DNA from: Helopsaltes ochotensis
Lineage: Eukaryota > Chordata > Aves > Passeriformes > Locustellidae
NCBI GenBank assembly: GCA_013400155.1
Contig: VXBM01000557.1
Span: 439,094 to 503,093, forward strand
Direction: 5' to 3'
Length of the DNA: 64,000 nt
The notes beneath the pieces were generated by a model. The model was not told the origin of the DNA. It searched no databases and worked only from the letters and a program-made list of their open reading frames with translations. The translations under genes were made by a program, and so were the position numbers. Below are positions 1 to 12,900 of this stretch, one piece after another. Positions within the stretch are counted from its first letter, which is position 1. Every line of letters starts with the position of its first letter.

Positions 1-1560
1 GCCATGAACAGCCCTCACCCCTCCAGGATTTCTCAGATCGTGGGACAGAGCAGCTGAGACCCAGACCAGATATTAGTTGGCTTGGAGAGGTGCTGGGTCA
101 GTAGGAGCTGGTGAGGCTCTAAGCTCTTCTGCAGGATTGAAATTCCCTGTCCTACTTAGGGAAGCACAGTTGATGCAAAAATCACTTGCTTGGTGTGTTG
201 TGTGGAATCTCTGAACAAACCACAAGTCCCCCCCCCTTCCCAATTTCACCTCCAGTGGGAGTTGGTGTTATGAGAACATTACCAGCATTGATCTCAGCTT
301 CAAAGTCAAATTTGAGGACTTAAAAGTGTTACTTTGAAGAGAAGGAAAGGAATGGCTGGTTCATTTGAAGGTTAAACTGATGTACCCGGAAACAACTCTG
401 AGCTTCAAGCTTTCCAAACACCTTAGTTCAGGCTTAATTTTTCATCTCCTCTCCTCCTCTTATCCCTAGGCTTTCAAGGACATGCTGTGCATGTTTAAAC
501 ACCACTAGATGATAATACAAGCAAAGCCATTCTTGAAATTGCTCCTGCCTGTGGTTCCCTTCCAACATCACTCTGTGCAATGGAGGCACAGTGATACCTT
601 CTGTCTTGTTGAAAGCTTATAATGAATTGCAGCTCTGTATTGTTTCTCAATCCTTACTATGCTGACTATTTTTCTTTTCAGAAAGATCAAGCAAATTGCT
701 TTCTCTGCAATTGGGCTTTTTGCGAGTTACATTTAAAGGTGTGCAGAGGAAACGTCGCTGAGCAAGATGTATTAACTACATTTATTACCAAGAAAAAGAC
801 ACATGGTGAGGGGCACATGGGGATTTGTTTCCTCTCTTCAAGTTAACAGGGCCATCAAAGTCACTATTTGCATAAATAGGCTGAAGTGATTTTGCAGAGA
901 GATTTGTGTATTTACCATTCCATGACTAAAATTTGAAGGTTGATCCAGAAAGGAGCTTCAATTTAACCTGTAGCTTATTGTACAGGGTGAATTCCACAAA
1001 TAGGTGCCTTTCTCTAAAAGAAAAAAAGAGCCTTACACCATTACTTGCCACAGAATTTGGCCACAGTGTTATCCAAAAAAAAACCCCCCAAAAAAAACAA
1101 CAACAAAAAAACCCCACACTTAACTCCAGGCCATATGTTTGCAAAAATAACTTCTCAAGTGAGAGAACAATGTAAATGTCTCCTGATCATCTTGCTGATT
1201 CTGCAGACAGTCCCAGTGTCTTCTTTTTTTTTTTTTGCTGCTCACAGCTTTCCCAGACAACCTCAAATAGAAAGGAACAAGAGTCTGGGTGTACTTCACA
1301 GCTGCTTTTCAAATCCCACTGGATGGGGCTGTCATGAAACCGTGAGTATCCGCATGGGAGCAGAGCCTGAAGAGGCAGACCTTTCCTCATCTGCCCATTT
1401 TCTGGCCACATCACCTCTGGTTTGTTCTCTGTGAGGCAAGAGGCATCATTTCCTCCTTTGCAGTTCCTTATTTGCGTTCCAAGATACCTCAAAGACCCAG
1501 TGGTGATACCTCAGAGCTCCCCATGTTGGACAAACAACTCAAAGGGTCATGGAGAGCAGA
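1..1560. other. Intergenic, no gene recognised
   Basis: Unique sequence with short homopolymer runs (A-rich at 1073-1115, T-rich at 1224-1238). Short open frames here have no recognisable domains and lack convincing splice sites. Confidence 0.6.
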
Positions 1561-1909
1561 GAATCAGGGAATGGTTTGGGTTGAAAAAGACTTTAAAATC
1601 ATCTTGTTCCACCCCCTGCCATGTGCAGGGACATCTTCCACTATCCCAGGTTGCTCCAAACCCCATCCAAACCAGCCAGGAACACTTCCAGGGATGGGGC
1701 AGCCACAGCTTCTCTGGGCACCCTGTGCCAGGGCTCCCCCACCCTCACAGGGAAGAATTTCTCCCTCAAATCTAACCTAACCCTGCCCTCTGGCAGTGTG
1801 AAGCCATTCCCCCAGTCCTGTCACTCCATGCCCTTATCCAAGGTCTCTCTCCAGCTCTCTTGGAGCCCCTTTAGGTGCTGAAAGCATCGATAAGGTCACC
1901 CCAGAGCCA
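1561..1909 (-). mobile_element. CR1 LINE 3' fragment
   Basis: Read on the plus strand it begins with the antisense CR1 3' end (GAATCAGGGAATGGTTTGGG) and runs through the usual landmarks: CCCCTGCCATG-GCAGGGACA, CCAGGTTGCTCCAAACC, CTTCCAGGGATGGGGCAGCC and CTTTAGGTGCTGAAA. It is a 5'-truncated avian CR1 of about 350 bp. Confidence 0.9.
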
Positions 1910-4900
1910 GAGGGCTTTAGGATTTAGGGAAAGATGCAGGGCAAGAATGGTGGCAAAAAAATGCTTAGAGTTGAAATGGTTGCCTGAGATCCCTTAGCAG
2001 ATCAACCACAGGCTTTGAGGAACACAACCCAGTTCTCCTCTTTCCCATACCAATTCCATGTCCTTCTCCTTCTCTACTCCATCATCCTGCACGTGCCTCC
2101 CTAGTCCACCTGAGGTGAGAGAAAGGGGAGATTTTTCACCATGAGCTGAGGTTGCTGCCAATCCTGTCGTCTCATCTCTTTGAGGAGGTTCTGCCCTGTG
2201 TTGTTAGGAGGATTGAGAGATAAAAGAAAAAACAACAGGCAGCTTTGGTCTGTCATGCAGCTCACCTGTGAGCCCATGAATGTGTGAAAAAGGAAAAAAA
2301 GGACTCGCACAGAGAGGCTTGTTTAATGCCAAGTGAGAGTTTTAAGTGAAAAAATAATTACAAGTTGATCATTCCCAATTAGCTGTTCTCATCCTTCCAA
2401 TACACTGTTTTTTTAAAGAAGAATGTGTCATTTTGGCTTGGATTATATCTTAGCAAGAACCTTTAAAAAGTCAGGGCCAAGAGAACTTCTCTCCTGTCAT
2501 TTGGGGAAAATTATTTCGTGTGTTATGGATCCAGTTCTCCTTTCAGACAAATCACACTGGTGTAAAACCAGCGTAAACATGAAGGAACTGGACCCATAGA
2601 TAGGGAAAAGAAAATCTGTAGTGTTTGAAGTTCCTTTAATTGTCCTCTGAAGTGGCACCATGAAAGTCACTGGAGCAAAGCCAGTTCTTGCTTAATCTGC
2701 CTCTTGCACACCAGGAATGAAGGATGGGCTCAAGGTCGAGAGGACTCACTGACAATATGGAATTATTTAGTGTAAAGATGCCTCAAGTTGGCAGCTCAGT
2801 TTTAAGAGCTTCCCCCCCTCTCTGTTTGAACACTGGGGAGATTCCAGCTTGGACCAGAATTTGAAACCCAGTTCCAACGTATTTCAGAGCATCACCAGAT
2901 ATTAAAAGGATTCGATCTGGCAATGAGCAAGGCAGCTTTTTTAATGCCAGTTGATTCCATTGATGGGAGGCAGAACAAGAAACAATCAATCCTTTCCGAA
3001 AACCACGACACAAAGAAGGCATTAAGGATGGAGGAGAAAGCTGCCAGAGCAGTCTGCATGTTCCAGAGCAGTTTGTATGGATGTATCCATGCTCTGATCC
3101 ACCTGGGACACCAGGAATCAGGGGGGTAAGTAACAATTGCCCCCGTGCTGTATAAAAACTGAAAGCCCCCAGCTCACTGCATTCATTCTGTCTAAAGGCA
3201 GCAAGAAAGGAGCTTTCAGGGCACTCATCATTTTTGTTTGCAAATAGCAAGGGGACGTAGTTATTCCCCTGAGCCCACGCTCAAACATTTCCTGGAAACA
3301 TTTATTTAGCAGTAGCACTGTCAATGTATTGATGCCTGTTTCAAAGGGAGGGAAGCAGAGAAGAGACTCAGTTGAAATTGCAGCTGGTTGCTGCAGGTAT
3401 TTGCTCCCTAAGGATCATCTAAGACTGCTCAGTCTCAATGACAAAATAGACTAACAGTTGCAGAACTCCATATAAATGCAAATAACACACGGCCACTGTG
3501 TTCTGCATCACTTAAGATGGGCTGAGACCTGTTCTTACAAAGTACTGATCATGTTTTTGCCTTTCCCTTTGGCAGCCAGAGACACACAGCAATATCCATT
3601 GCTCTACTTTTTCAACTCCCGCTTCTTCAGCAGGGTCTGAGAATGATAAACCACCACAACTAAATTCTTCTTCTCTTTTCACTAGAGCTGTGGCCACGTG
3701 TACCAGCAGGTCTTTCTTGGGAGTTGTGAGAATTCAGACTGACAAAGTCTGCTGAACTTCCAGATTACAGTGTGACTGCAGTGGTAGGCATAGGAAAACG
3801 AAATCATTATTTATACATGGGGTACTTTTGGAATAAAATTGTGTTGGTATTTCCAAGGAACCGCTTTCCTGCCCTTCCCATTCAAACCAGGACTTGATCC
3901 CTGAACTCTCTGGAACTGGAGTTCTACACTGTGGCTCAGCACTCAGTTGGGATGAGACCCACACCAGTTTCTTGAGCACCTGGTAAGATTTTGTGTGTTT
4001 ATCCCTGCCCCTGGATCTGGAGGCTGGAAGGGACCAGGCAGATGCACTGACATGGAACTGTCTGGATGGCTGGTGGTCAGGACAGGACTGAGCTCAGGAT
4101 GTGGTGTCGAAAATCTCTTCTGAGATTGCCTGTGATGGTTTTTCAATGGCTTTTCGACATCAGCACACACAAGAAATCTGCACTATTGGGTGCTTCTACA
4201 AGGCAGCTTTGTTGCAAATGATGAACTCCTGGCTCTTTCAATACATCTGCATCTGTGAAGTTTCCCAGGTGGTGTTTTGATGAAAAATAGCATGAAAAGC
4301 TCAAAAATCTCTACCACCTCCTGGTGGCAGAGATTTCCTGTCTGTGTACACAGGAGAGATGCTGATGGCCTGAGGCCTGATCATCTCACATCACTGCAAA
4401 GGTTTTGGTGCCTTCAGATCTGTTCTATGGTTCCTCAAAATTCCCAGCGATACATAAGGTATTGTCCTCAGCTTTTCCTTCCCACACTTCTCCCTGTCTA
4501 CATCAGATCAATTCCTTCAGGCTTCTCCACACTCTGGACAGTAAAGCCAAGATGAAAGATCTCCTCTTCTGCCTCCTTCCTTTTGTAGAATCTTGTGCTG
4601 TTGGAGAAAGTGATCTCTCCACACCCCCTCTCAAAACGTGGAGATTGAAACAAGGGATGTGACTTGGCCCCAGCAATAACATGAGTCCTGTCCCCTGCCC
4701 TTCACAGCTCCTTCAGATCATCCTGTAGAAGGATGGAGGTTCAGCTCCTTCTGATGTCCGAGTCAGAGCACATTCAAAACTGCTCTGAGGTTTTGTTTGA
4801 ATGAAGCCCTCAGTGTCACCACTAAATACCTGAGTGCCTTGGCTTGGGGAGAGAACATCATCCTGGTTCTTCTGAAGGCTGAGATGTCTCATCCTGAGTC

Positions 4901-7900
4901 ACTTCCAGGAGGCACAAGAGCAGGCAGTCGCTGTATCCCAAGGCTGGATTTGCTGATTGCCTGTTCTGAATTTCCTAAATTGTACCTGGAATGGAATAGG
5001 GCAGCACAGCTCGACAGAGGCCGGGGGCAAGCGCTCTGATTAGTCTGTGTGTGTGTGCATTTCTCCTTTCAAAACCTGCTGGTCAGTCAGGAAGGTAAAC
5101 GTGGAGAGGGAGAAGCTCCCCGGCTGGGGATGGTTCCTTTAGCTGTGCTCTGCTTTCCCTGTCAGCCTCGGGAGGATGGTGCATCACCCTTTGGAGCAGT
5201 ACAGCTGCAGGCTGAGCCTTTTTGCCCTTGGGAATGAGGTTTTCATGGCGTGAACTGTCTGTGGAGGTGAGGTTGATTTTTATCCTTTGCTTTCCATCTG
5301 TTTGCCGTGCTGGGCTAAGTCAAGCAGATCGCAATCAGCGCTCTCTGCCCGGCCCCAGCCTGCTGCCTCTGTCACATTGCCAAGCAGCTCTGACATCCCT
5401 GACCCCTCTGCAGAGGGACCTCCTGAATTCAGATGGCCTGGCTGTGCTCCAGTCGGGTTTGTCACGTTTTTGCACCTTTGCCCTGTGATGGATCCAGCCG
5501 GAGCCCTGCTCACCTCGTGCCAGGTTTGCAGCCCAGCGCTGTCAGCTCTCTTCTGCCTCCCAAATGGACACGTAGGACTTGTGACCTGCTGCTGGTGCTC
5601 CATAGTAGCCCCAGCAGCAACACTGCATCACTCCCAAAGTCCCTGCCAAGGGAGCCCAGTTCCCTTTCCCCAAAGAACCCCAGGAACTTGACCCAGTGTC
5701 CTTATCCAGTGTCCTCATCACGTGCTGCAGCCCCACTGCATGGAGTATTCACTCCTGAATCTCATCTGCCTCGAATCTGAGATGTTTCAGGATGGGACAT
5801 TAAAAACAAAACTGGAAAAATCTGACCAGTACCCTAAAAAAAAAAATTCATGTGCTTTTTCCTCATTTCCTTTGCAAATATACAAAGCGTATTTGGAGAC
5901 TTTATTCTTCTGCCTCTGCAGCTACTTCATAGCCACGGGAGAAAACCTACACCAGCTGACCCTTTCTCTAAAGAATCAGTGGATAAAGCTTGCATTTTAG
6001 AATCTGGTTTCTCTCTGGAAGCTCCTTGGATTAGACGCTTGTGTAGGAGAAGAAATCTGGTGTCCCGCTCCCTCTGCTGGTACAACTTTTCAGCCATTGC
6101 CTTGTACCAAAGACAGGGTTCCCGTGCTGTTTTCCAGCACCTGACCTGGCCCTGCTCTTTGGAGATCTGTCCCTGAAGGAGAAAGCTTGGGAGGGGAGAC
6201 AGATCTCTTTTGCAAACAGTTTTTTAATGAAATCCAGGTTTTTCCCCAGCATATTTTATGGCTGTCTCAGAAATTTCTGAGCTCTTCTATTTGGAAATTT
6301 ATTTCTGTGTCCACAGAGACGCCTGCTGCTACCCAATTTTATTTTTTTTTTAAGGGATTTGTTCCTGCTTCCATAAGCATTTAAAAACTTCTTCCTTCAG
6401 GACCTCCTAATCTGCTGCTTGGTGTTTTCTGTGCTTCAGCCCTCAGAGGTAGGATCCCAGTGTAGATATCTCAGTTTCTCCTTCTTACTGATATTTGATT
6501 TAGAGAGCTTTCCAGACTGCCAACAAGCCCTGGGCAACCTTTCCATCTGATAATTTATTTGTAACAAATCCCCTTATCCCGTGTTTGCAAAATGCCACAC
6601 TTTTTTTAAAAATTGAAATTGCCAGGAGGAAAATGGCAACATGGTTCTTCCTTTAGTGATCACACACGTTACACCAAAGTCGTTTAAATGGGCTCTTTGG
6701 TCTTCACAGTGATCAGAGTTTGGCTTGTGTTTCTAACAGGGCTTGTCAAATACCAGCACAGACCAAGCGATTCTGCAGCCAGAATGAGCTGTCATGTTGA
6801 AATATCCAGAAAACATCCAAGCTGATTGCTATTCATCACATAAATTATGAAACCTTTCATCAAGAACAGAGCCAGCTGTTACTGGTTTTAGCTCAATATA
6901 TTACTTTTAAATTGTAACACTTCTTGCTGTTTTTCAGAGTAATGCAACTTATGAACAATGTTTTCTGTGTCTGGAGGTGATTCATTTTCTGCTGCTCCCT
7001 CTTGCCATATGTGATTCTTTATCTTTACAAAAAACCTCCAGTGTTTTTCTTTACTGGGGGAGAAAAAATGTTCAATTCGTACCCAACACTGCTGGCAGCA
7101 TCATTTTTCAATGACAAAAATGGTACTTGGGGTGGCACTGAGACCTACGTGAAAGGGTACCACAAAGCACTGGTTCTGTAGAATGTTTTTTAATTTTATT
7201 TTATATATATTTTTTAATATGATACTTGGCAGAAGTCATGCTCTAGGGCAGGAAACCTCCTGTGACAGTCAGGGCAGTGCTGGGTTTCTATTTCAAGTGT
7301 AACATGAAGGTGAGACATTTGCTTGTATAATCTCCAAGAGAAATGAATTCACTAAACTCAGGTCTGTGACTATTATACTCTTGAAATTTGGAGAAGTAAC
7401 AACCATTTCCTATCATTTGTTGTGAAGAAGACCTGGTTTCCAGTAATTTTCCTTTGTTTTTAATAAATGACCTCCCTGTGAGCTATTCAATTGTAGTATA
7501 AATCAAATCTTTCTATTTCAAGGAGATGTCATGAGTATCTGAAGCTTCCGTTGATACTCTCAATTTATTACATCAAGAGCAGGGACTGCTAAGGTTAAGG
7601 TTGTAAGGCCAAGCACTAAAAGGTTCCGAAGCACCAGACTTTAGGTTGTCTGTGCCATCAGGACTGTGCCGGGTGGGCTTTTACCACGTGTGGAATCATT
7701 CCTGTCATGGAGCAGCCCTGACAACCCCCGCCCGCTGCCCCATTTCCAAAAGCCGTGTTGTTCATGTTAAAGTCGTGTTATGGTGAAGTTATTTATGCCC
7801 AGTTTGAAGGATGGCTCTTCCTCTTCATCCCCTGCACTCCCCTTGTCTTGGACACAGAGCCATCCCCATCCTCCCTTCCAAACACATCCCCTCTCACATC

Positions 7901-9480
7901 TCCAAGGCTTAAAAGGTAGCACAACCCCAGAGATGGCTTTTACTTGTCCTCCCAAATCCAAGCCCACATTCCATGTAATTTCCTGCAAGTCTCTTACCCC
8001 CTGGAGCTGCTGACACAGTGGGGACAGGACACCAAGGCATTCTTTTTCCATGTGTGAGAGCTGAGCCCGTTTCCCACACAGCACCAAACCTCTGCACTGA
8101 ACTGAACATGAATTATTCTCTGTGGGACTTTCCTGGGATGCTCATCACAGGAGAAACTGGGAGTTTTGCAAACAAAATCACTTTTTAGACTTCACAACGT
8201 ACCACTAGCATGGAAAGCCCTCGTTTTACACAGGGAAGTTGGTGCAGAGACAAAAGTACCAATTTTCCAAGTATTTAAATGTGGTTTAACAATTTCTATG
8301 TTCAAGGCACAGCTCTCAGTGTCTTCAGGGGTAGCTTGGAGAGCTCAAGACATTCCCAAATCAAACCTACTGGGTGTCTGAGTGGACCTCACAAAACAAA
8401 CCACTGATACTCACTGACCACAGGGGATAAGAAACTTGCTTATCATCCCTCCTCCTGCTTTGGTTGCCTTGCCTGGCAATGAAACACTAACAAAGGCTTT
8501 GCTTTCTTGGAGCAAAAATCAATCTCCTTAACAGAACCTGAGGGACCAAAACCTCTGGGACAGCATCTCTCGATGAGATACAGGAGGGAAACCACACCAA
8601 ATCATGTGGTGCAAAGACACAGCATGTCTGCGTTTAAAAAAACCCAGCAAAACCAAACAGAAATACAAGCAACCTTGAAAAGCAGCCTCAAAATGCTACT
8701 TAAGAGATTACAAGAACATCAAACCAAACCCAGAGGAATCTGTAATTCGCAGAATTGCCGTGGGAGCTGAGGGAACACTCGTGGCTTTCAAGCTCTTGTA
8801 ATTTCTTTTCATTGTCAGCAACAATCGATGCCAGTTGTGTACCAAAGGGCTGGGCTGTCCCTCCTCCTGTGCCATCTCCACTCTGAACCCCTCCACCTTC
8901 CTCTGCTCCCTTCTGGATCTGCTTCTTATCTTTCCAGGACACCAGCTGCTGTTCCTGTGCTTTTCCAGCACCGAGCCAGAGAATCCAGCTTTTTGCTGAC
9001 TTGATCACGAGCTGGGCCCGTCACCTTGTACCTGAAAGGATTTATCTTCCTACAAGCCTTGTGCAAGGCAGTTCCAAGGAGAACTTGTCAGAAAGGGTGA
9101 GAAGAATTATCACATCTTCCTTTTGCCGTTCCAAACATCCTTGTTAAGTCTAAACTGAACCTTTGCATTCCTGCTGCAATTAATAGAGAAAGATAACCAG
9201 TTCCATAGGGTGCTTCATCCCGTCCTAATTCAAATGCCTCAGACAGGTAGCAAGATGTTTTTCTGTGATTACCAATCTGCATCTAAAAGGACTTTTTTCT
9301 TCCCTGGTTTTTCTGAATGTCTGTAGGTGTTTCTATAAACACAGTCTTACAACAAAAAGTTCCTCGCATTAAAATGCATATGGTGAAATGAAATTTGTTT
9401 TGCTGCTTTAAAACCTCCCACTTAACCACTTGATAGTGCCCCGTTGTCTCTTCATTCTGAGAAACAGTGTTGAACTGCTC
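1910..9480. other. Intergenic, mostly unique, no gene recognised
   Basis: No exon with convincing splice sites and coding similarity was seen on either strand. The stretch contains the MITE-like palindrome at 2525-2597 and AT-rich unique DNA at 6480-7600. It could include unrecognised regulatory sequence. Confidence 0.5.
2525..2597. repeat. Palindromic MITE-like element
   Basis: The left arm ATGGATCCAGTTCTCCTTTC (2525-2544) is an imperfect inverted repeat of the right arm GAAGGAACTGGACCCAT (2581-2597). The core CACTGGTGTAAAACCAG resembles the CACTGGTGTAAAT-type motif I associate with old amniote interspersed repeats. Family assignment is not certain. Confidence 0.5.
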
Positions 9481-9965
9481 TCTCATATCTTCTCCATTCT
9501 GCTGCTGCTTTCACATGACTCCATCATATTCGCTCCCTTTAATCTCTGTTCCAGGGTGAAGGGTCTTATTTACTTCCCTTTTCCTCATGCAGAAGTTGTT
9601 CCATATCTTTGGCCATCTCTGATGCCCTTCACTGTGCCTTTCTCCAGTTTGTTTTATCTGAGATGTCCTTTCTGAGCTGAGGGAGCAGCACTGCACACAG
9701 CCACACGTTGTGGCTGTGCAGAAAAAGCCAAGTGATGGTTTCTGATTTGTTATCTCACTAATAACCCTCCCATGCCGTTTTCATTTTTGAGCACCTCCGG
9801 TAACATTGCCACAGCTTTTAGGATTTCTTTTCTGGATAGTAGCAGCCAACTAACAGCCTGTCTTTATGAATGCTTTGTAAGAATAAATTCCTCCATATGT
9901 GCAATCTTTGAATGTCATCTTGCATTTTGCCGTTTCATTAGTATCTAAAGATCCTTAACTTACCA
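9480..9965 (-). mobile_element. Ancient CR1/L3-like LINE fragment
   Basis: Degenerate blocks recall the older reptile-type CR1 consensus read antisense: GAAGTTGTTCCATATCTTTGGCC, GATGCCCTTCACTGTGCC, TTTCTCCAGTTTG, GAGCAGCACTGCACACAG, then GTGCAATCTTTGAATGTCATC further on. It is much more diverged than the other CR1 copies and keeps an internal region rather than the usual 3' end. Boundaries are approximate. Confidence 0.55.
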
Positions 9966-12900
9966 TTTCCTCTGCATTTTTAATCACCCTGAGGGAAGGA
10001 TCCTTGATGACACCCTGAACAGATGCCTGTCATTCAGCATCATGTCCTAACTGGTACTTCAAGGAAGATTAAACAAACAAAAAAAATTAAGTCTTAGAAA
10101 GCATCCCAATAATTTCCATGATTTGTGACTCATGGGAAATGTCTGGCTGCCAGTGTGACTTTAGGCCAAATTTCAACTCCTCTTGCCTCAGGCTTCCTCA
10201 GCTGTGAAACAAAAGATGCATTTATGGTGCATGGCAGAGGCCAGAGAACTTTGTCCAGCTGTTTCCAAGTTCAGCCTCCCGGGCTGCCAGAGCTCGTGCA
10301 TGTCCTCAGTGTGATCTCCTGCCTCCCTGAGATTGCTCCTGATGGAGGATATCAAAGTGACTCTCCCCAAGGGACAGTTGCTATCACCACGGAAAAATAA
10401 AGAATTCAACCTTCTATTCTCCTACCGAATCCAAAGCAGAGCCAGGGACGAAAAAGAAATTATCCCAGCCAAAGCCAGGACATAAACCTAAGTTTATAGA
10501 CTCCCTTAAAAGTTTATTCTCCTTTGTAAGTACCTCGTAGGTCTGCAGAGGATGATTTATATCCTTTATAGGTTCTCATTTCGGATCTAATTACCCACTC
10601 CAGCAGCCTGGGCAGCAGAGGGTGAGGTTACATGGACAGGGGATGTGAAGGAAGGATAAACCACTGGATCTCCAGGCCAGATCTGGAAAGGATCCTTGTC
10701 AAAAGCCCCTCTTCAGCTCTCTCATAGCCCCTTTAGGTACTGAAAGGCTGTTTTTCCTTGCTTCCCTGGTTATTTCCTTAATATTTCCAAGCTACACTGC
10801 ACAGTTTGACAAAACCAGTCTTTCTAAGCCTTTGTTTCAAGATTCACTTGCACTAAGGGAGATTTGGGAGCAATTAGAGTGGCTTTTACAAACCAGTCAT
10901 TTTTCTATTTGCAGTTCGGATCCTGATAGTAAATATGACAAAAGGGGCACTAAACCTTTAAGTAGCTCAAAGTATTGCTGTGCTCAGAGCAAAGCAAACT
11001 GAAAGAGAAGCCAGAAGAATGCTTATGCAGACCACGTTACCAGAAACATTTAAGGAGACTGCATTTATAAAGAAAAATTCTTACAGTCAGTTATTAGCCA
11101 ATAAGTGGAGCAGTTCATTGGCAAAGACACAGAAATACACAGCAGGCTACTGGAGCTCTTAGGGAAAATACAATTAAGTTGGTAACAAAATTAAATATAG
11201 TAGATCTATAATAAGTGTGAGCAGCTTATAGTAAACCCAAAGGGAGTATTAAGAATTCAACCCATCAATCATCACAGCGTGTAACCACCCCTGGACAACA
11301 TTTCTAAGAACCTGTTTGCAATTTTATGCCTGTTCCAGTTTACTATATGAAGAAAGCTGATCCTTGATTGATTTTTACTGCTATGACTCCTTGAATTTCA
11401 GTTCTTCACACTGGTGATTTAATTTCACATTTGGATATGCTTGGTCTTTGCACACATTTGAACTGTTGCAGTGTTTTTGCAAACCCATTGAGCTATTTCC
11501 ACGTCTGCCAAATAAACTTAGAGAAGGTTTTCACCTTCAAATGGGACTCGCTTTCTCCATCTGAAAAATCTGGATAATGGTTTGCTTCTAATTATAAACA
11601 ACTGGAGACCTAAGGCTGCTTAATGAAAATGTGTTGGTAGTGCTGCAGCCACCTCTCCTTCTGCCTCACCTGAAGTAATCGTGAGTAATGCCACAAACTT
11701 GGTGAAGTTTTTAGGGTCAAATCCCAGCAGGAGAGAAGATGCATCTCCAATCGTTCCAAAGAAAAAAATATATCCATAAGTTTGCAGCTTACAGAAATCA
11801 ATCTCGTGGAAAAAAAAGATTGCTGCCTGCTCTGTTTTACCATGATAATCCAGTTTGGGCTCCACAGTGGTGATTTGGAATTGCAACACGTTCACTCAGC
11901 AGCTTTTCATTCTCCACAGAGTCCCTTCACCATCACAGGACAGAGAAACTCAGCCTGTCTCGGCCCTGTAAGGAGGCCCCACACCTTCAGCCATGGGAGG
12001 TGACCCCAGAATGCAGCTCCCTGCTTTATCTGCCCTCACAACCATGGATCAGTTTGTTTCTCTCACCGTGGATGAAGCTCAGCACTGACAGAGCTCTGAC
12101 CTGAGTCCTCTGCTGCTCCTGCCAGCTCAGCCCCTCACAATCCCAGCTGAACTGAATTTTTCCGTATGTTCCCCTGGAAAAGACAGTGCTCTGTTCCTTC
12201 TGCTCAGGACCACTTTATCCCAGGGAGTCAGAGGTGTCTGTAAGTGGAAATCTCAACTTCCAAAAACCCCTGAGGCTCTGTGGCCATTCCTAAGCTCTCC
12301 TTGTACTTCCAGAGCCCTCCAGGGATGTGCAGCCCCAGCCTGTGCTGGTTCCTTTGCCCCAAAGAAACATGGAGAAACTGCAGTTCCTAGGAATTCAACA
12401 AGGCTGAGGAGATTTGTTACAACAGCAGGACTTGAGAGGTCAAGAATTGCCAAGGCCAGCTCTGCCTTCTTTCTCCCTGGCAGCTTCCCAGTTCCTCATC
12501 TTCCCAGCTCCTCCTCACTCCGTCCAGTGAGAGAAAACTCCATTTTCCAGCCAAGGCAATTCCAGAGAGGAGCTGGGATCGGTCACCCAGCAGGCAAGGT
12601 AACCTGGGAGAGCTGTGGGATGAGGATCTGAGGAACAGGAGTGAAAAGTTTTTGCTGGAGAGGTTTTGATCCCAGCACCGTGTTTCCTTTGGAAATACCG
12701 ATCAAAGGCTCGCCTCCCACGGTTTCCTCTCTAGGTCTGCTCAGGAGTCTGCCAGAAAGCAATAAAAAAAGAAAGAAAATTGCCACAGCCCTCTAACCAT
12801 TGGTTTTTCAAAGCATTAATCAGGGGGGAAACCTGCTCCAGGTTTCACTAGGGTGGAAAAAAAAAAGTTTCCATTCCCATGGCATTTGGAAAACACATAT

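Noticed and set aside
11620..11895. Minus-strand frame with fairly natural composition followed by a CAG|GTGAGG donor-like site near 11683
   Set aside because: No convincing acceptor, no partner exon and no protein family recognised; frames of this length are common by chance here. A translated search or RNA-seq would settle it.
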